A program made the position numbers and the translations under genes. A stretch of DNA of 64,000 nt, taken from contig NZ_CP117768.1 in assembly GCF_028623165.1 (NCBI RefSeq), positions 3,844,001-3,908,000 on the forward strand. Direction: 5' to 3'. The notes beneath the pieces are model-generated. The model saw nothing but the letters and a program-made list of their open reading frames with translations, made no database searches and had not been told where the DNA came from. Shown piece by piece: positions 44,251-53,411 of this stretch (position 1 is its first letter; the number at the start of each line of letters is the position of its first letter). Source of the stretch: Nostoc sp. UHCC 0926 (GTDB lineage: Bacteria > Cyanobacteriota > Cyanobacteriia > Cyanobacteriales > Nostocaceae).

Positions 44251-45096
44251 TTACAAAACCTGTTGCAATTCCTCAATATTATTTGCAGTTACAACATTCC
44301 GTAAAATTGTCTTCAAACGCTCTAAATCATTAATTTGGTTGATTTGTGGCATTAACTGTAAGCCGTTATCACCGAATTTCAACTCTAAATTAATTTCAAT
44401 ACTAGAAAGTATTCCTCGCAGTTCCCCGCGTGCTTCTCCTTCGCGTAAAATTTCCTGATACCAAGGCGACTCACGTAATACAGTCATATCCCACCTCATG
44501 ATTTCTTGAATTAGGGCACTCTCTAAAACAAACGTAGCAAAAAAAGCCAAGACTGTTTCGAGTTGGTTTAGTTGTTTATCAGCACGGAGAATTTGCAATG
44601 CTTCTCTAATAGTAGATTCATTTTCACCACCTTTGAGAATGGGTACAAACGGCAGCAAGGAAGGTAAAGGTTGTTCAAAAGCAATGTTAACATCGACTTC
44701 CCACAGGTTAATTACCCGATAATCTTGTATTGCCCGTAATCCAGCAATATTTGATGTAAAGCTTGTGGGTATTTCGTTGTTACCGGTTTTAAGAATGTTG
44801 ATGAGAACGGGGTATGTTGGTAAGTTATATTTTTCTTCTGCAAGTGCAGCGTATGCACGCATCCGACGTGGCATTTTGGATTGATAGCGTAATTGCAATT
44901 CGTTGAGAACCAGAAATTCTCCGTGTTGGGGACTTGTGACACGGATTAATACATCACTTTCTCGGCTAATCCACTGAAATTCACTGGTGAGAATTTCCCC
45001 AGCAACAAGATTTAGAATCTGCGTTACCCATCTTACCCAGTTATCGGGTGCGAGACTGATTAATTTTTTGGTACTGACATCGGCAGGTTTTGCCAT
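44251..45096 (-). CDS. Rpn/PD-(D/E)XK-type nuclease-related protein
   Basis: The 281-residue protein resembles cyanobacterial Rpn/YhgA-like proteins (recombination-promoting nuclease/putative transposase family). FQWISRESDVLIRVTSPQHG, then FLVLNELQLRYQSKMPRRMR, provides an (D)...ExQ nuclease-like core, and the C-terminal LELKFGDNGLQLMPQINQI is the usual dimerisation tail. These proteins are dispersed in many copies in filamentous cyanobacteria and are not autonomous transposases. It is monocistronic and convergent with the ABC cluster. Confidence 0.7.
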   Translation of the reverse strand: MAKPADVSTKKLISLAPDNWVRWVTQILNLVAGEILTSEFQWISRESDVLIRVTSPQHGEFLVLNELQLRYQSKMPRRMRAYAALAEEKYNLPTYPVLINILKTGNNEIPTSFTSNIAGLRAIQDYRVINLWEVDVNIAFEQPLPSLLPFVPILKGGENESTIREALQILRADKQLNQLETVLAFFATFVLESALIQEIMRWDMTVLRESPWYQEILREGEARGELRGILSSIEINLELKFGDNGLQLMPQINQINDLERLKTILRNVVTANNIEELQQVL

Positions 45097-45429
45097 CGGA
45101 GTGTAGATGCTCTCAAGAAGTGAGATTTATCGTAACTTGAAGTGTGGTATTACATCTAAAGAATATTTATCAAGTAAGCTTTTAGCTGCTTTATTCGTCC
45201 GCAATGTTGGTAACGTCTAGTGATGGGGTTGCATGATCGCCAGCTATCAAGAATGAGTTACGAAAAAACTTGAGCGATGCCTACGGTGGTCACTGAGCTT
45301 TGCTTTGTCGTTGGCGCAGCCTCTCGTAGAGAAGTGCTGGCTACGCCTACGCGTGGCTTATGTGGTGACTGAAAACTGCCATGAGCGATACCGACCATAA
45401 GCTCTGCTAACGCCATACTAACCTATAAT
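45097..45429. repeat. Spacer with dispersed repeat (about 45270-45355)
   Basis: The stretch 'gcgatgcctacggtggtcac' ... 'gctggctacgcctacgcg' matches the family at 10321 and 11857 in shorter form, with an internal 'gcgcagcctctcgtagag' block. No gene is visible. Confidence 0.6.
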
Positions 45430-45456
45430 TAATGATAAATTTTATTATTATCATTA
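45430..45456. promoter_or_regulatory. Fur-box-like palindrome upstream of AraC regulator
   Basis: TAATGATAA (45430-45438) and TTATCATTA (45448-45456) form a perfect palindrome around a 9-base AT spacer. Together they resemble the Fur consensus (GATAATGATAATCATTATC). It ends three bases before the regulator's ATG at 45460, so bound repressor would block transcription or translation initiation. This fits the neighbouring siderophore receptor. Confidence 0.6.
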
Positions 45457-45459
45457 ACC

Positions 45460-46470
45460 ATGACCATTACCCTAACGCCGGAACAGGAAAGAGACTTTTG
45501 GGCAGAAGCTAGACAAAATAGCCAGCAAAACTTGTCAGAGCCTTATGAATCTTATTCTCAAATACCCAGGCAACTGGGCAAAGGATATAGCCGAAGCATA
45601 GAAGTGCATCCCCAAGTGTGGCTGGGGATTGGTAACTACGAATACTACGATGACATAGTGGAACCAGGCTGTGAATGCGTTCACCCTTTGGAATTTGCTG
45701 TTAGTATTTCAGGAACAACTATAGATGAATTTGGAGGGCAATTAGGAGAAGGATACACACTCATTTCAGGTGGCGGCATTCAACGAAATATGACTTTTTT
45801 GAATTCTCAAGCACAGGTGGGTATTGGCTTCAGTATGCCTGTTGAGTTGTTGGCAACCTTTTTTCCTACAGGGGACGAAGAAATTCCACCGCAACTACGT
45901 TTTTTGGTAAAAGGTGACGAGTGGCAGACATTGCTCTACCCAAAAACTACAACAGCAATACAGACAGTGGCACAGCAAGTAGTCAACTGTCCCTATCACG
46001 GGATGACCAAGCGTTTGTATTTACAGGCGAAGGTGCTAGAGTTGATGTCGCTGCAACTTGCCCCCTTCTTAGCTGAACAAGGTGGACTGCAATCACAACC
46101 ACGATTTAGAGCCGGAACTGTCGAGCGGATATACCAAGCAAGAGAAATTTTACTCTCCCGCCTAGAGAATCCACCATCATTATTAGAATTAGCACAACTT
46201 GTGGGAGTAAGCGATGCCTGCGGCGGGCTACGCCTACGCACCCTTCAACGTGGTTTTCAGAAACTCTTCGGTACTACCGTATTTGGTTACGTGACAGATA
46301 AACGCATGGAGCGAGCAAAACGCTGGCTCAGAGAAGGAAATCGCACAGTGCTGCAAGTGGCAATTATGACTGGTTACTCCAATCCCACACACTTTAGTGT
46401 TGCTTTTAAACGTAAGTTTGATATCTCTCCGAGTCAGTGTTTGTTGGGAGAAAAGTCTGTTTGGCGATGA
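45460..46470 (+). CDS. AraC-family regulator (PchR-like) with a 21-nt repeat insertion in its HTH domain
   Basis: The 336-residue protein has the PchR-like N-terminal region (PQVWLGIGNYEYYDDIVEPG, later TLISGGGIQRNMTF) and a C-terminal double helix-turn-helix (ILLSRLENPPSLLELAQLVG, then RTLQRGFQKLFGTTVFGYVT and VAIMTGYSNPTHFSVAFKRK). PchR homologues sense siderophores and switch on their receptors. Between VGVSD (Asp252) and RTLQRGF (Arg260) lie seven extra residues (ACGGLRL) encoded by a 21-base repeat inserted into a GCGAT/CGC site. The frame is kept, but the insert sits in the first HTH just before its recognition helix, so DNA binding may be weakened. Confidence 0.85.
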   Translation: MTITLTPEQERDFWAEARQNSQQNLSEPYESYSQIPRQLGKGYSRSIEVHPQVWLGIGNYEYYDDIVEPGCECVHPLEFAVSISGTTIDEFGGQLGEGYTLISGGGIQRNMTFLNSQAQVGIGFSMPVELLATFFPTGDEEIPPQLRFLVKGDEWQTLLYPKTTTAIQTVAQQVVNCPYHGMTKRLYLQAKVLELMSLQLAPFLAEQGGLQSQPRFRAGTVERIYQAREILLSRLENPPSLLELAQLVGVSDACGGLRLRTLQRGFQKLFGTTVFGYVTDKRMERAKRWLREGNRTVLQVAIMTGYSNPTHFSVAFKRKFDISPSQCLLGEKSVWR

Positions 46471-46586
46471 TTAGTTCTGTATTGGGGTAGACGTGAGTCA
46501 TCCAATTCCTGTAATCTACATTTCGAGTTTATTCAGAAATCTTCTCAACAAAGAGGGTTTTGGTTACTGGAGTGTGGGGAATTGTG

Positions 46587-49226
46587 ATGAGAATTCAGCG
46601 GTTGTCGTCTATTATTTGGCTATGGTTGGTGATGAGTTTTCTGCCAATGTTTATGGCACAATCTGTACGGGCAGAAGTGAAACAAAATTCGCCAACAGTA
46701 ATTACAAAAATTAAGTCACTGAGCGAGATTGAACGCCCAGCCACCAATGTTAGTGGGTTGTTTTCTCAATCGTCAACCCCACAAGCACCTTCATCAGAAG
46801 TTGTGCAAGTGAGGGCAGTGAAGGCAAATCCCACCACACTAGGTGTGGAGGTGATTCTACAAACTAGCAAAGGGGAACAATTACAAGTTACTAATCGCAG
46901 TGCTGGTAATAGTTTTATTGCTGATATTCCCAATGCCCAGCTGCGTTTACCCAATGGTGATGCATTCATATTCCGTTCAGAAAAACCACTTGCGGGAATT
47001 ACTGAAATAACAGTAACAAATTTGGATGCTAACACCATCCGGGTGACGGTGATCGGTGAGGCAAGCTCACCAACAGTCGAGTTATTTGACAGTGATGAAG
47101 GTTTGATTTTTGGGTTGACAACTGCTGCATCTACTGCACAGCAGCCACCCCAAACACAACCAACACCTGAACAACAGCAGCCAACAAACCAAACCCAACC
47201 ACAGCAACCATCGGCTTCTAGTGATCAGCCAATTGAATTGGTGGTGACAGGAGAACAAGATGGATACAGTGTACCAGATGCGACCACTGCGACCAAAACC
47301 GATACACCCTTGCGCGACATCCCGCAATCAATTCAAGTTGTACCCCAACAGGTACTCCGCGACCAACAAGTCACCCGCTTGAACGATGCTTTGAGGAATG
47401 TTTCCGGTGTGATTTCAGCATCTGGATCACCTGGCAATACCGAATCAAGTGGATTTACCATTCGGGGCTTTGATGCTGGGCCTTCGCTCAGGAATGGTCT
47501 GAGTGATCCTCTGGGCGATCGCTCACTGGAACTCTCCAATATAGAGCGAGTGGAAGTCCTCAAGGGGCCGGCTTCAGCTCTATTTGGTAATGGTAGTCCC
47601 GGTGGCACAATCAACTTGATTACCAAGCAGCCCCTCGCCACTCCTTACTATGCCCTTGAAGCAACGGTTGGCAGTTACAGCTATTATCGGGGTGCTGTGG
47701 ATCTGTCTGGGCCTTTAAACGATGACAAAACAGGGCTGTATCGACTGAATGTGTCTTATAAAGATGCAGGCAGTTTTATCGATTTTGCTCATGATAAAAA
47801 TCTACTCATTGCGCCAGTTTTGAGTTTTGCAATTGGTGAGCGCACAAAGCTAACTCTGGAAGGAGAGTATATCAGTGCAGATACCAATCGATTGTTCCTA
47901 CCAGCCGTCGGCACTGTACTACCTAACCCAAATGGGAAAATACCACGCAACCTGAACACTAGTGGACCTGACAGGAATGACAATTATGTTCATGAGGATA
48001 TTGGTAGAATTGGATATAGTTTAGAACACAAATTCAGTGATAACTGGTCATTAAAAAACGCTTTTCGGGCAATATTTTATCATTTTGAAACCAGTGGTTT
48101 TCTACGTGATGGTACTCCTCTCGTGGATAACCGAATACTAAATCGAGAATTTGGTGAAGGACAGTTTGATGACGAGGCTTACAATCTGTTAACAGACATC
48201 GTTGGCAAATTCTCAACTGGCTCCATTCAGCATCAGTTGCTATTTGGATTTGACCTAAGTAGATTCTCTTATGAATCTTTATTTAGGAATGCTAATGCAG
48301 CACCCATTGACCTGTTTAACCCAGTGTATGACCAATCCATTGGTGAAACTACCAGTACTCCAAATAATTCCTCTCTAACAGAGGCACTTGGTATTTATGT
48401 CCAAGATCAGATCGCGCTGAGTGAAAATTTGAAGCTGCTGTTGGGTGTACGGTTTGATGCCTTTAAACAGACGGATGGAGATTTGGTAGCAAATACCGAA
48501 AGCAGCCAGTCAGGAGATGCGTTTAGCCCTCGTTTCGGTATTGTCTACCAACCCATAAAGCCAATTTCACTCTATGCCAGCTATAGTCGCTCGTTTACCC
48601 CAGCGATTGGAATTAGCTTTGATGGCAACCTTTTTGAACCAGAACGTTCCACGCAGTATGAAGTCGGGGTGAAGGCAGATTTGAATCAGAGAATTTCTAC
48701 AACACTTGCTTTCTATAATCTGACTCGCTCGAATGTCTTGACTGAAGACCCAAATAATCAAGATTATTCGATTCAAACAGGTGAGCAGCGCAGCCGGGGT
48801 ATCGAATTCAACATTGGGGGTGAAATCTTACCCGGTTTGAATGTGATTGCAGGTTATGCTTACACGGATGCCAAAATCACCGAGGACGAGACTTACAAAC
48901 CAGGTAATTACCTGAACAATGTACCAAAAAATAGTTTCAATTTGTGGACGAAGTATGAAATTCAATCTGGTAGTCTCAAAGGACTCGGCTTTGGTTTGGG
49001 ATTATTCTATGTAGGCGATCGCCAGGCAGATTTAGACAATTCCTTTGAATTGCCGAGCTATTTCCGTACTGATGCTGCCATTTTCTATAAACAAGGACAG
49101 CTTCGCGCACAGGTGAATTTCAGAAATCTGTTTGGTGTGGATTATTTTGATTCTGCTCGTGACCTTTTGCGTGTTTTTCCTGGCGAACCGTTCACCGTGC
49201 AGGGCACGATTTCGTGGGAGTTTTGA
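46587..49226 (+). CDS. TonB-dependent siderophore receptor with N-terminal AMIN-like domain
   Basis: The protein from ATG 46587 (MRIQRLSSIIWLWLVMSF) has a signal peptide cut near SVRAE, an AMIN-type domain (about residues 60-170, including AGITEITVTNLDANTIRVTV), a Gln/Pro-rich linker, a plug domain (DIPQSIQVVPQQVLRDQQ, then VERVEVLKGPASALFGNG-type block) and a 22-strand barrel ending in TISWEF with terminal Phe. It imports ferric siderophores across the outer membrane with TonB energy. It follows the AraC regulator by about 115 bases. The frame opens at TTG 46560, but ATG 46587 gives the better signal peptide. Confidence 0.92.
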   Translation: MRIQRLSSIIWLWLVMSFLPMFMAQSVRAEVKQNSPTVITKIKSLSEIERPATNVSGLFSQSSTPQAPSSEVVQVRAVKANPTTLGVEVILQTSKGEQLQVTNRSAGNSFIADIPNAQLRLPNGDAFIFRSEKPLAGITEITVTNLDANTIRVTVIGEASSPTVELFDSDEGLIFGLTTAASTAQQPPQTQPTPEQQQPTNQTQPQQPSASSDQPIELVVTGEQDGYSVPDATTATKTDTPLRDIPQSIQVVPQQVLRDQQVTRLNDALRNVSGVISASGSPGNTESSGFTIRGFDAGPSLRNGLSDPLGDRSLELSNIERVEVLKGPASALFGNGSPGGTINLITKQPLATPYYALEATVGSYSYYRGAVDLSGPLNDDKTGLYRLNVSYKDAGSFIDFAHDKNLLIAPVLSFAIGERTKLTLEGEYISADTNRLFLPAVGTVLPNPNGKIPRNLNTSGPDRNDNYVHEDIGRIGYSLEHKFSDNWSLKNAFRAIFYHFETSGFLRDGTPLVDNRILNREFGEGQFDDEAYNLLTDIVGKFSTGSIQHQLLFGFDLSRFSYESLFRNANAAPIDLFNPVYDQSIGETTSTPNNSSLTEALGIYVQDQIALSENLKLLLGVRFDAFKQTDGDLVANTESSQSGDAFSPRFGIVYQPIKPISLYASYSRSFTPAIGISFDGNLFEPERSTQYEVGVKADLNQRISTTLAFYNLTRSNVLTEDPNNQDYSIQTGEQRSRGIEFNIGGEILPGLNVIAGYAYTDAKITEDETYKPGNYLNNVPKNSFNLWTKYEIQSGSLKGLGFGLGLFYVGDRQADLDNSFELPSYFRTDAAIFYKQGQLRAQVNFRNLFGVDYFDSARDLLRVFPGEPFTVQGTISWEF

Positions 49227-49369
49227 CCTTCCCTAGTACAGCACGGCGTAAATAAGCAGACCATTGAAAAGCCCTAAAGAGCTTATTCCATAATACTTTT
49301 GACTTTTGACCCTTCGACTGCGCTCAGGGTCAACTTTTGAATGAGTGACTTCCGCCTTGCGGTACTAGC
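49227..49369. other. Spacer with short dispersed repeat
   Basis: The stretch 'ctagtacagcacggcgt' near 49234 matches a segment near 8467. The stretch 'cccttcgactgcgctcaggg' near 49310-49331 is palindromic. Both are dispersed repeats. No gene seen. Confidence 0.5.
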
Positions 49370-49548
49370 GGGACTTAAACATTTTTTCGGGAGAAACAAG
49401 CCTCAAACCCATGCAAAGTAAGGGGAATACACCAAATGCTCAAAAATAGCCCAAACCCAGATATATCAAGAAACTAAGCAAAACGATGTCAAAGTCTTTC
49501 TTTATATAGATTTGAGGCTCTTTTTTGGGTGTTTTTTGTCTAAGTCCC
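49370..49548. mobile_element. 179-bp MITE-like element with GGGACTT termini
   Basis: The left end reads GGGACTTAAACA and farther in 'aagcctcaaacc'. The right end, on the opposite strand, reads GGGACTTAGACA and 'gagcctcaaatc'. The two ends thus form imperfect inverted repeats of about 35-40 bases with no gene between. Such ends fit an insertion-sequence-derived MITE. No clear target duplication was seen. Confidence 0.6.
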
Positions 49549-49758
49549 ATTAATAAAGCTCTTGTGATGTAATCCCATCCACTCTCTTGATGCGTAGTTT
49601 ACCGCCATAGGCATCGCTTGCGTGGAAATAAAATCAAGAACCTGTTTGAGCTTGTGTCTTAATTGATCAGTTACATATAGTATCTGAGGTGTAGTGCGGT
49701 GAGTCAGCTTTTAAGCTTGAAATTACAGCAGAATTCAAGTATTTGAACCACATCTGTC

Positions 49759-49786
49759 GTAGGGGCGCAAGGCCTTGCGCCCCTAC
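49759..49786. repeat. 28-nt perfect palindrome
   Basis: GTAGGGGCGCAAGG and its exact complement are joined without a loop. It lies 16 bases before the first codon of the antitoxin-like gene and probably inserted into its leader. It is a type of short palindromic repeat seen often in Nostoc. Confidence 0.75.
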
Positions 49787-49802
49787 CGCGTGGTCTATTT
49801 AC

Positions 49803-50093
49803 CTGAAAATAGCTGTAAGTGATGAATTCTACGCGGTATTGCAGCAACAAGCTGAGGTTGCAGGCGTATCTATTGCAGAATTGGTAGCTACCTCTATAGA
49901 ACAGCAGTATGGTTCTCTAAGACGTGAAAAATCGCAAGCCGAAACAGAGAAAGAAGCAGCTCGCCAACGCTTCCGAAGTGATCCTGGAAGTATTAACCTC
50001 GGTTACGCTACAGGAGCAGACAATGAAAGTATTGATGCTGATTTGGTCAAAGCACATAGTGATACCTCTAAGGAAACCCGATCGCCATTTTGA
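49803..50093 (+). CDS. Ribbon-helix-helix antitoxin-like protein, start codon altered
   Basis: The 96-codon protein (KIAVSDEFYAVLQQQAEVAG, then VSIAELVATSIEQQYGSLRR) has the arrangement of cyanobacterial RHH/antitoxin-like small proteins, with a charged middle and a GSINLGYATGADNESIDADL tail. The family start corresponds to codon 49803, which is CTG, not ATG, and no good ribosome-binding site precedes it because a palindromic repeat sits 16 bases upstream. No toxin gene follows; a methylase comes 52 bases later. It could be expressed from CTG or be silenced. Confidence 0.5.
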   Translation: MKIAVSDEFYAVLQQQAEVAGVSIAELVATSIEQQYGSLRREKSQAETEKEAARQRFRSDPGSINLGYATGADNESIDADLVKAHSDTSKETRSPF

Positions 50094-50145
50094 TCAGGAG
50101 GGCTTTCGACGTTTATTATTACCCCAAGTATGACGATTTATAATT

Positions 50146-51033
50146 ATGCTCAAAAGCCCACTCCGTTATCCTGGTGGTAAGTCAAAAGCAATAAATCAAA
50201 TAATTGAATACTTACCAGAGAGCTTTTCGGAATTTCGAGAACCTTTTGTAGGTGGTGGTTCTGTCTTTATTTATTTAAGACAAAAGTTTCCTCATCTCAA
50301 AATTTGGATTAACGATTTAAACTGCGAACTTTTCTTATTCTGGAAGTTGGCTCAATCTGATCTAGCTCAGTTAGTTAAAGAAATTAGACATATTAAAGTC
50401 AAATATACAGATGGTAAATTACTCTTTGCAGAATTTACTACTGTCGATGTCAATAATTTATCTGATTTAGAAAGAGCTATTCGCTTTTTCATCCTTAATA
50501 GAATTACTTTTTCAGGAACTGTAGAATCAGGTGGTTTTTCCCAAGAAGCTTTTCATAAAAGATTTACTGATTCTTCAATAGAACGATTAGAAAAATTAGA
50601 ATATATCTTATCAGAAAATGTCAATATTACCAATTTGGATTACAGCCACCTATTAAAACCAGAGGGAGAAGATGTATTTTTATTTTTAGATCCACCATAT
50701 TTTAGTGCTACTAAATCAAAGTTATATGGTAAAGACGGTGACTTGCACACCTCTTTTGAGCATCAGAGATTTGCTGAAATTTTGCAACAATGCCATCATC
50801 GCTGGCTAATTACCTACGACGACTCACCGCAAATTAGAGAGAATTTTCAATGGGCTAATATCTCAGCATGGGAATTGCAGTATGGGATGAATAACTATAA
50901 GCAGAGTGGTGCAGCTAAAGGAAAAGAGTTATTCATTACTAATTACGAAGTAAAACTTTATTTGGATAAAAAAGCAAAAAATCAGAAGCTTGTTAATCCA
51001 GCTTTGCAGTTGAGCCTTGATATTTCACTTTAA
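50146..51033 (+). CDS. dam: D12-class DNA adenine methylase (Dam-like)
   Basis: The 295-residue methylase has motif X/I elements LRYPGGKSKAI and REPFVGGGSVFIYLRQ, and motif IV LFLDPPYFSATKSKL, as in the D12 (Dam/MboIA) class that methylates GATC adenines. HRWLITYDDSPQIRENF follows as motif VI-VIII. No restriction endonuclease is adjacent, so it is an orphan methylase. The abundant HIP1 octamer GCGATCGC contains GATC, so this enzyme could methylate those sites; target specificity is inference from class. The ATG is 50146. Confidence 0.85.
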   Translation: MLKSPLRYPGGKSKAINQIIEYLPESFSEFREPFVGGGSVFIYLRQKFPHLKIWINDLNCELFLFWKLAQSDLAQLVKEIRHIKVKYTDGKLLFAEFTTVDVNNLSDLERAIRFFILNRITFSGTVESGGFSQEAFHKRFTDSSIERLEKLEYILSENVNITNLDYSHLLKPEGEDVFLFLDPPYFSATKSKLYGKDGDLHTSFEHQRFAEILQQCHHRWLITYDDSPQIRENFQWANISAWELQYGMNNYKQSGAAKGKELFITNYEVKLYLDKKAKNQKLVNPALQLSLDISL

Positions 51034-51115
51034 CTTTGATAACTCCCAATTTTCCGGTAGGATAGCTCCCATACCCTTCAACGTAGCTACACCTACAACA
51101 CCATAAACCTTAGCG

Positions 51116-52207
51116 ATGACAACTTCCCCAATCCCTGCTCAAGAATCCTCTGTTAGCTGGTATATCCTGCTGCAACAATTAATAGATGGCCAATCCTTGT
51201 CCCGTACTCAAGCTGCTGAATTGATGCAAGGTTGGCTGAGTGAAGCGGTTCCCCCAGAGTTATCAGGGGCTATTTTAACAGCGCTGAACTTTAGAGGCAT
51301 TTCTGCCGACGAGTTGACCGGCATGGCTGAAGTATTACAATCTCAGTGTTCCCCACTCAATACTCAGCACTTACCACGGGCTAAACGCCCCGCTACCGCT
51401 AACACTACTGTAATAGATACCTGTGGCACTGGTGGAGATGGTTCATCAACCTTTAATATTTCCACAGCGGTTGCTTTTGTCGCCGCAGCATCTGGCGTAC
51501 CCGTCGCTAAACACGGCAATCGTTCAGCTTCCAGTCTCACCGGGAGTGCAGATGTATTGGAAGCCTTGGGTGTAAACTTGAGTGCCTCTAGTGACAAGGT
51601 GCAAGCAGCACTACAAGAGGTGGGGATCACTTTCTTGTTTGCCCCTGGTTGGCATCCAGCCCTCAAGGCAGTTGCCTCATTACGGCGGACTTTGAAAGTG
51701 CGAACAGTTTTTAATTTGCTTGGGCCGTTAGTAAATCCCTTGCGTCCAACTGGGCAAGTGGTAGGGTTATTTACTCCCAAACTTTTGGCAACTGTTGCTG
51801 AAGCTTTACAGAATTTGGGCAAGGAAAAGGCGATTGTGCTGCACGGGCGAGAAAAACTCGATGAGGCTGGGTTAGGAGATGAAACTGACTTGGCAGTGTT
51901 ATCAGATGGAGAAGTGCAGTTAACTACCATTAATCCCCTGGATTTGGATTTAACGCCTGCTACCATAGGTATGCTTCGGGGTGGGGATGTCCAAGAGAAT
52001 GCGGTGATTCTCAAGGCGGTACTCCAAGGTAAGGGAACTCAGGCGCAACAAGATGCAGTTGCCTTAAATGCGTCGTTGGCGCTGCAAGTAGCGGGTACGA
52101 TCGCATTGCTGGATCACGCCCAAGGGATTAAAGTAGCTAAGGATATCCTAGAAAGTGGCGCGGCTTGGACAAAGTTGGAGCAGTTAGTTGAGTTTCTGGG
52201 GAATTGA
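51116..52207 (+). CDS. trpD: Anthranilate phosphoribosyltransferase
   Basis: The 363-residue enzyme transfers phosphoribose from PRPP to anthranilate, the second step of tryptophan synthesis. [20 protein letters not shown] is the PRPP-binding block, [20 protein letters not shown] the anthranilate site, and [17 protein letters not shown] a further conserved block. The ATG at 51116 starts a short extension before the conserved [20 protein letters not shown]. No other trp genes are adjacent, as is usual in cyanobacteria where the pathway genes are scattered. The 3' end overlaps the convergent aspartic protease gene by 71 bases. Confidence 0.95.
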   Translation: MTTSPIPAQESSVSWYILLQQLIDGQSLSRTQAAELMQGWLSEAVPPELSGAILTALNFRGISADELTGMAEVLQSQCSPLNTQHLPRAKRPATANTTVIDTCGTGGDGSSTFNISTAVAFVAAASGVPVAKHGNRSASSLTGSADVLEALGVNLSASSDKVQAALQEVGITFLFAPGWHPALKAVASLRRTLKVRTVFNLLGPLVNPLRPTGQVVGLFTPKLLATVAEALQNLGKEKAIVLHGREKLDEAGLGDETDLAVLSDGEVQLTTINPLDLDLTPATIGMLRGGDVQENAVILKAVLQGKGTQAQQDAVALNASLALQVAGTIALLDHAQGIKVAKDILESGAAWTKLEQLVEFLGN

Positions 52208-53186
52208 TTTGCGATCGCAATTGCGGGCGAAATTCTACCACATTACGTTTGATGGTAACATCGTAGTTACCAAAAAAGTCATGTCCTAAAAGTCCAGTTT
52301 CTAGTTCTGCCCCTGCGATCGCTACTGCTACTTTATTCACTATTACCCCGCCAACTGCCATCGAATTAACGTAGCCCACAGGAAATTCTACAGATCTAGA
52401 ACTAGCGGTGTTTGCCTTAGCTCTCCCTACTGGCACTATTCCCAAAGCATTAGCCATTTCTTGGGTGATCACAGTGCCACTGGCTCCTGTATCCACAATC
52501 ATCTCAAATTGTCGCTGGTCATTGAAGGTAACTTCGATAATTGGCGTTCCACCAATTCGCCTTTTAATTGGGGCTGTAAATACTGCTTCATCTGGAATCA
52601 GCACTACTGATGAGGGCAAACGTGGCTCTGGTGGTAAGGGTTTAGTTTCTTGTAGTGGCGATAGAGGTGAGGTATACTTTGGTGTGATTGCTGTGTGGGG
52701 AACAAGAACTACTATCCTCTTCGGTTCGGCAACGCGCACAGGGCGAGGATTAACTTGCCGTTTGGCATATTTGATTTGGCGTCGATATTCAGTAATCTTG
52801 GTTTGAGCGATCGCAAATTCTGGGCTTTGTCGCCGTACTCTTTGCATCAGCGCGATCGCATCCTGGTACTGATTCGCCACCAAAGTCCAATCACCTGGGG
52901 ATTGAGCAGATTGGCTGATACTCCAAGCGCCAACGGCTTTGTCTAGCCCCATCTCAAAAAGACTTGGTTCAGTTTCAGACGGCTCTAGCGGCTGTGCTTC
53001 TGGGGTAGCTGTTGGTGTTGCTGGTTCGACGGCAGGCTGTATTGATGGCAGATCCACAATTGGCGCGGGTTGCTCATTGCCACCAGTCGCAATGTTCCGT
53101 TTGTCTTCACTACAGGCAACACACAAAACCGCGAGAGCGCTTGAGAGAAAAATTAGGGTTGCACGGGATAAAAAGGACTGAAGCAT
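52137..53186 (-). CDS. Retropepsin-like aspartic protease, lipoprotein
   Basis: The protein of about 349 residues (ATG 53186, [20 protein letters not shown]) has a lipoprotein signal ending CVAC, a Pro/Thr-rich linker, a helical region ([20 protein letters not shown]) and a C-terminal retropepsin-like domain with the catalytic triad [19 protein letters not shown]. One such Asp per chain implies a dimer. TIGR02281-type cyanobacterial proteases have this layout. An alternative GTG start at 53222 adds 12 residues. It is convergent with trpD, with a 71-base overlap of coding ends. Confidence 0.85.
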   Translation of the reverse strand: MLQSFLSRATLIFLSSALAVLCVACSEDKRNIATGGNEQPAPIVDLPSIQPAVEPATPTATPEAQPLEPSETEPSLFEMGLDKAVGAWSISQSAQSPGDWTLVANQYQDAIALMQRVRRQSPEFAIAQTKITEYRRQIKYAKRQVNPRPVRVAEPKRIVVLVPHTAITPKYTSPLSPLQETKPLPPEPRLPSSVVLIPDEAVFTAPIKRRIGGTPIIEVTFNDQRQFEMIVDTGASGTVITQEMANALGIVPVGRAKANTASSRSVEFPVGYVNSMAVGGVIVNKVAVAIAGAELETGLLGHDFFGNYDVTIKRNVVEFRPQLRSQINSPETQLTAPTLSKPRHFLGYP

Positions 53187-53411
53187 AATTAATTTTAACT
53201 GCCCAAGCTTTGCCAAATCCACTCCAGCTACTTAAATTCCCTTTTAATTTTAATTAACTATTCTAAAAACTCCCAATTGCTCAACTCATGGGATAATTAA
53301 CAATCGCAGTATTAGGGCATGGGGCATAGAGAATGGGGAATAGGGAAGAGTTTTCCCAATGCCTAATGCTTAATGCCCAATGCCCGATCCCCCGTACCCA
53401 ATTTATCGCCT

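Noticed and set aside
49924-50133. 69-codon open frame overlapping the antitoxin-like gene, possible toxin
   Set aside because: Out-of-frame shadow of the RHH-like coding sequence; no toxin motif.
53373-53411. Upstream extension of carA
   Set aside because: Encoded by 'aatgcccaatgcccg' low-complexity repeats; family start is the ATG at 53412.
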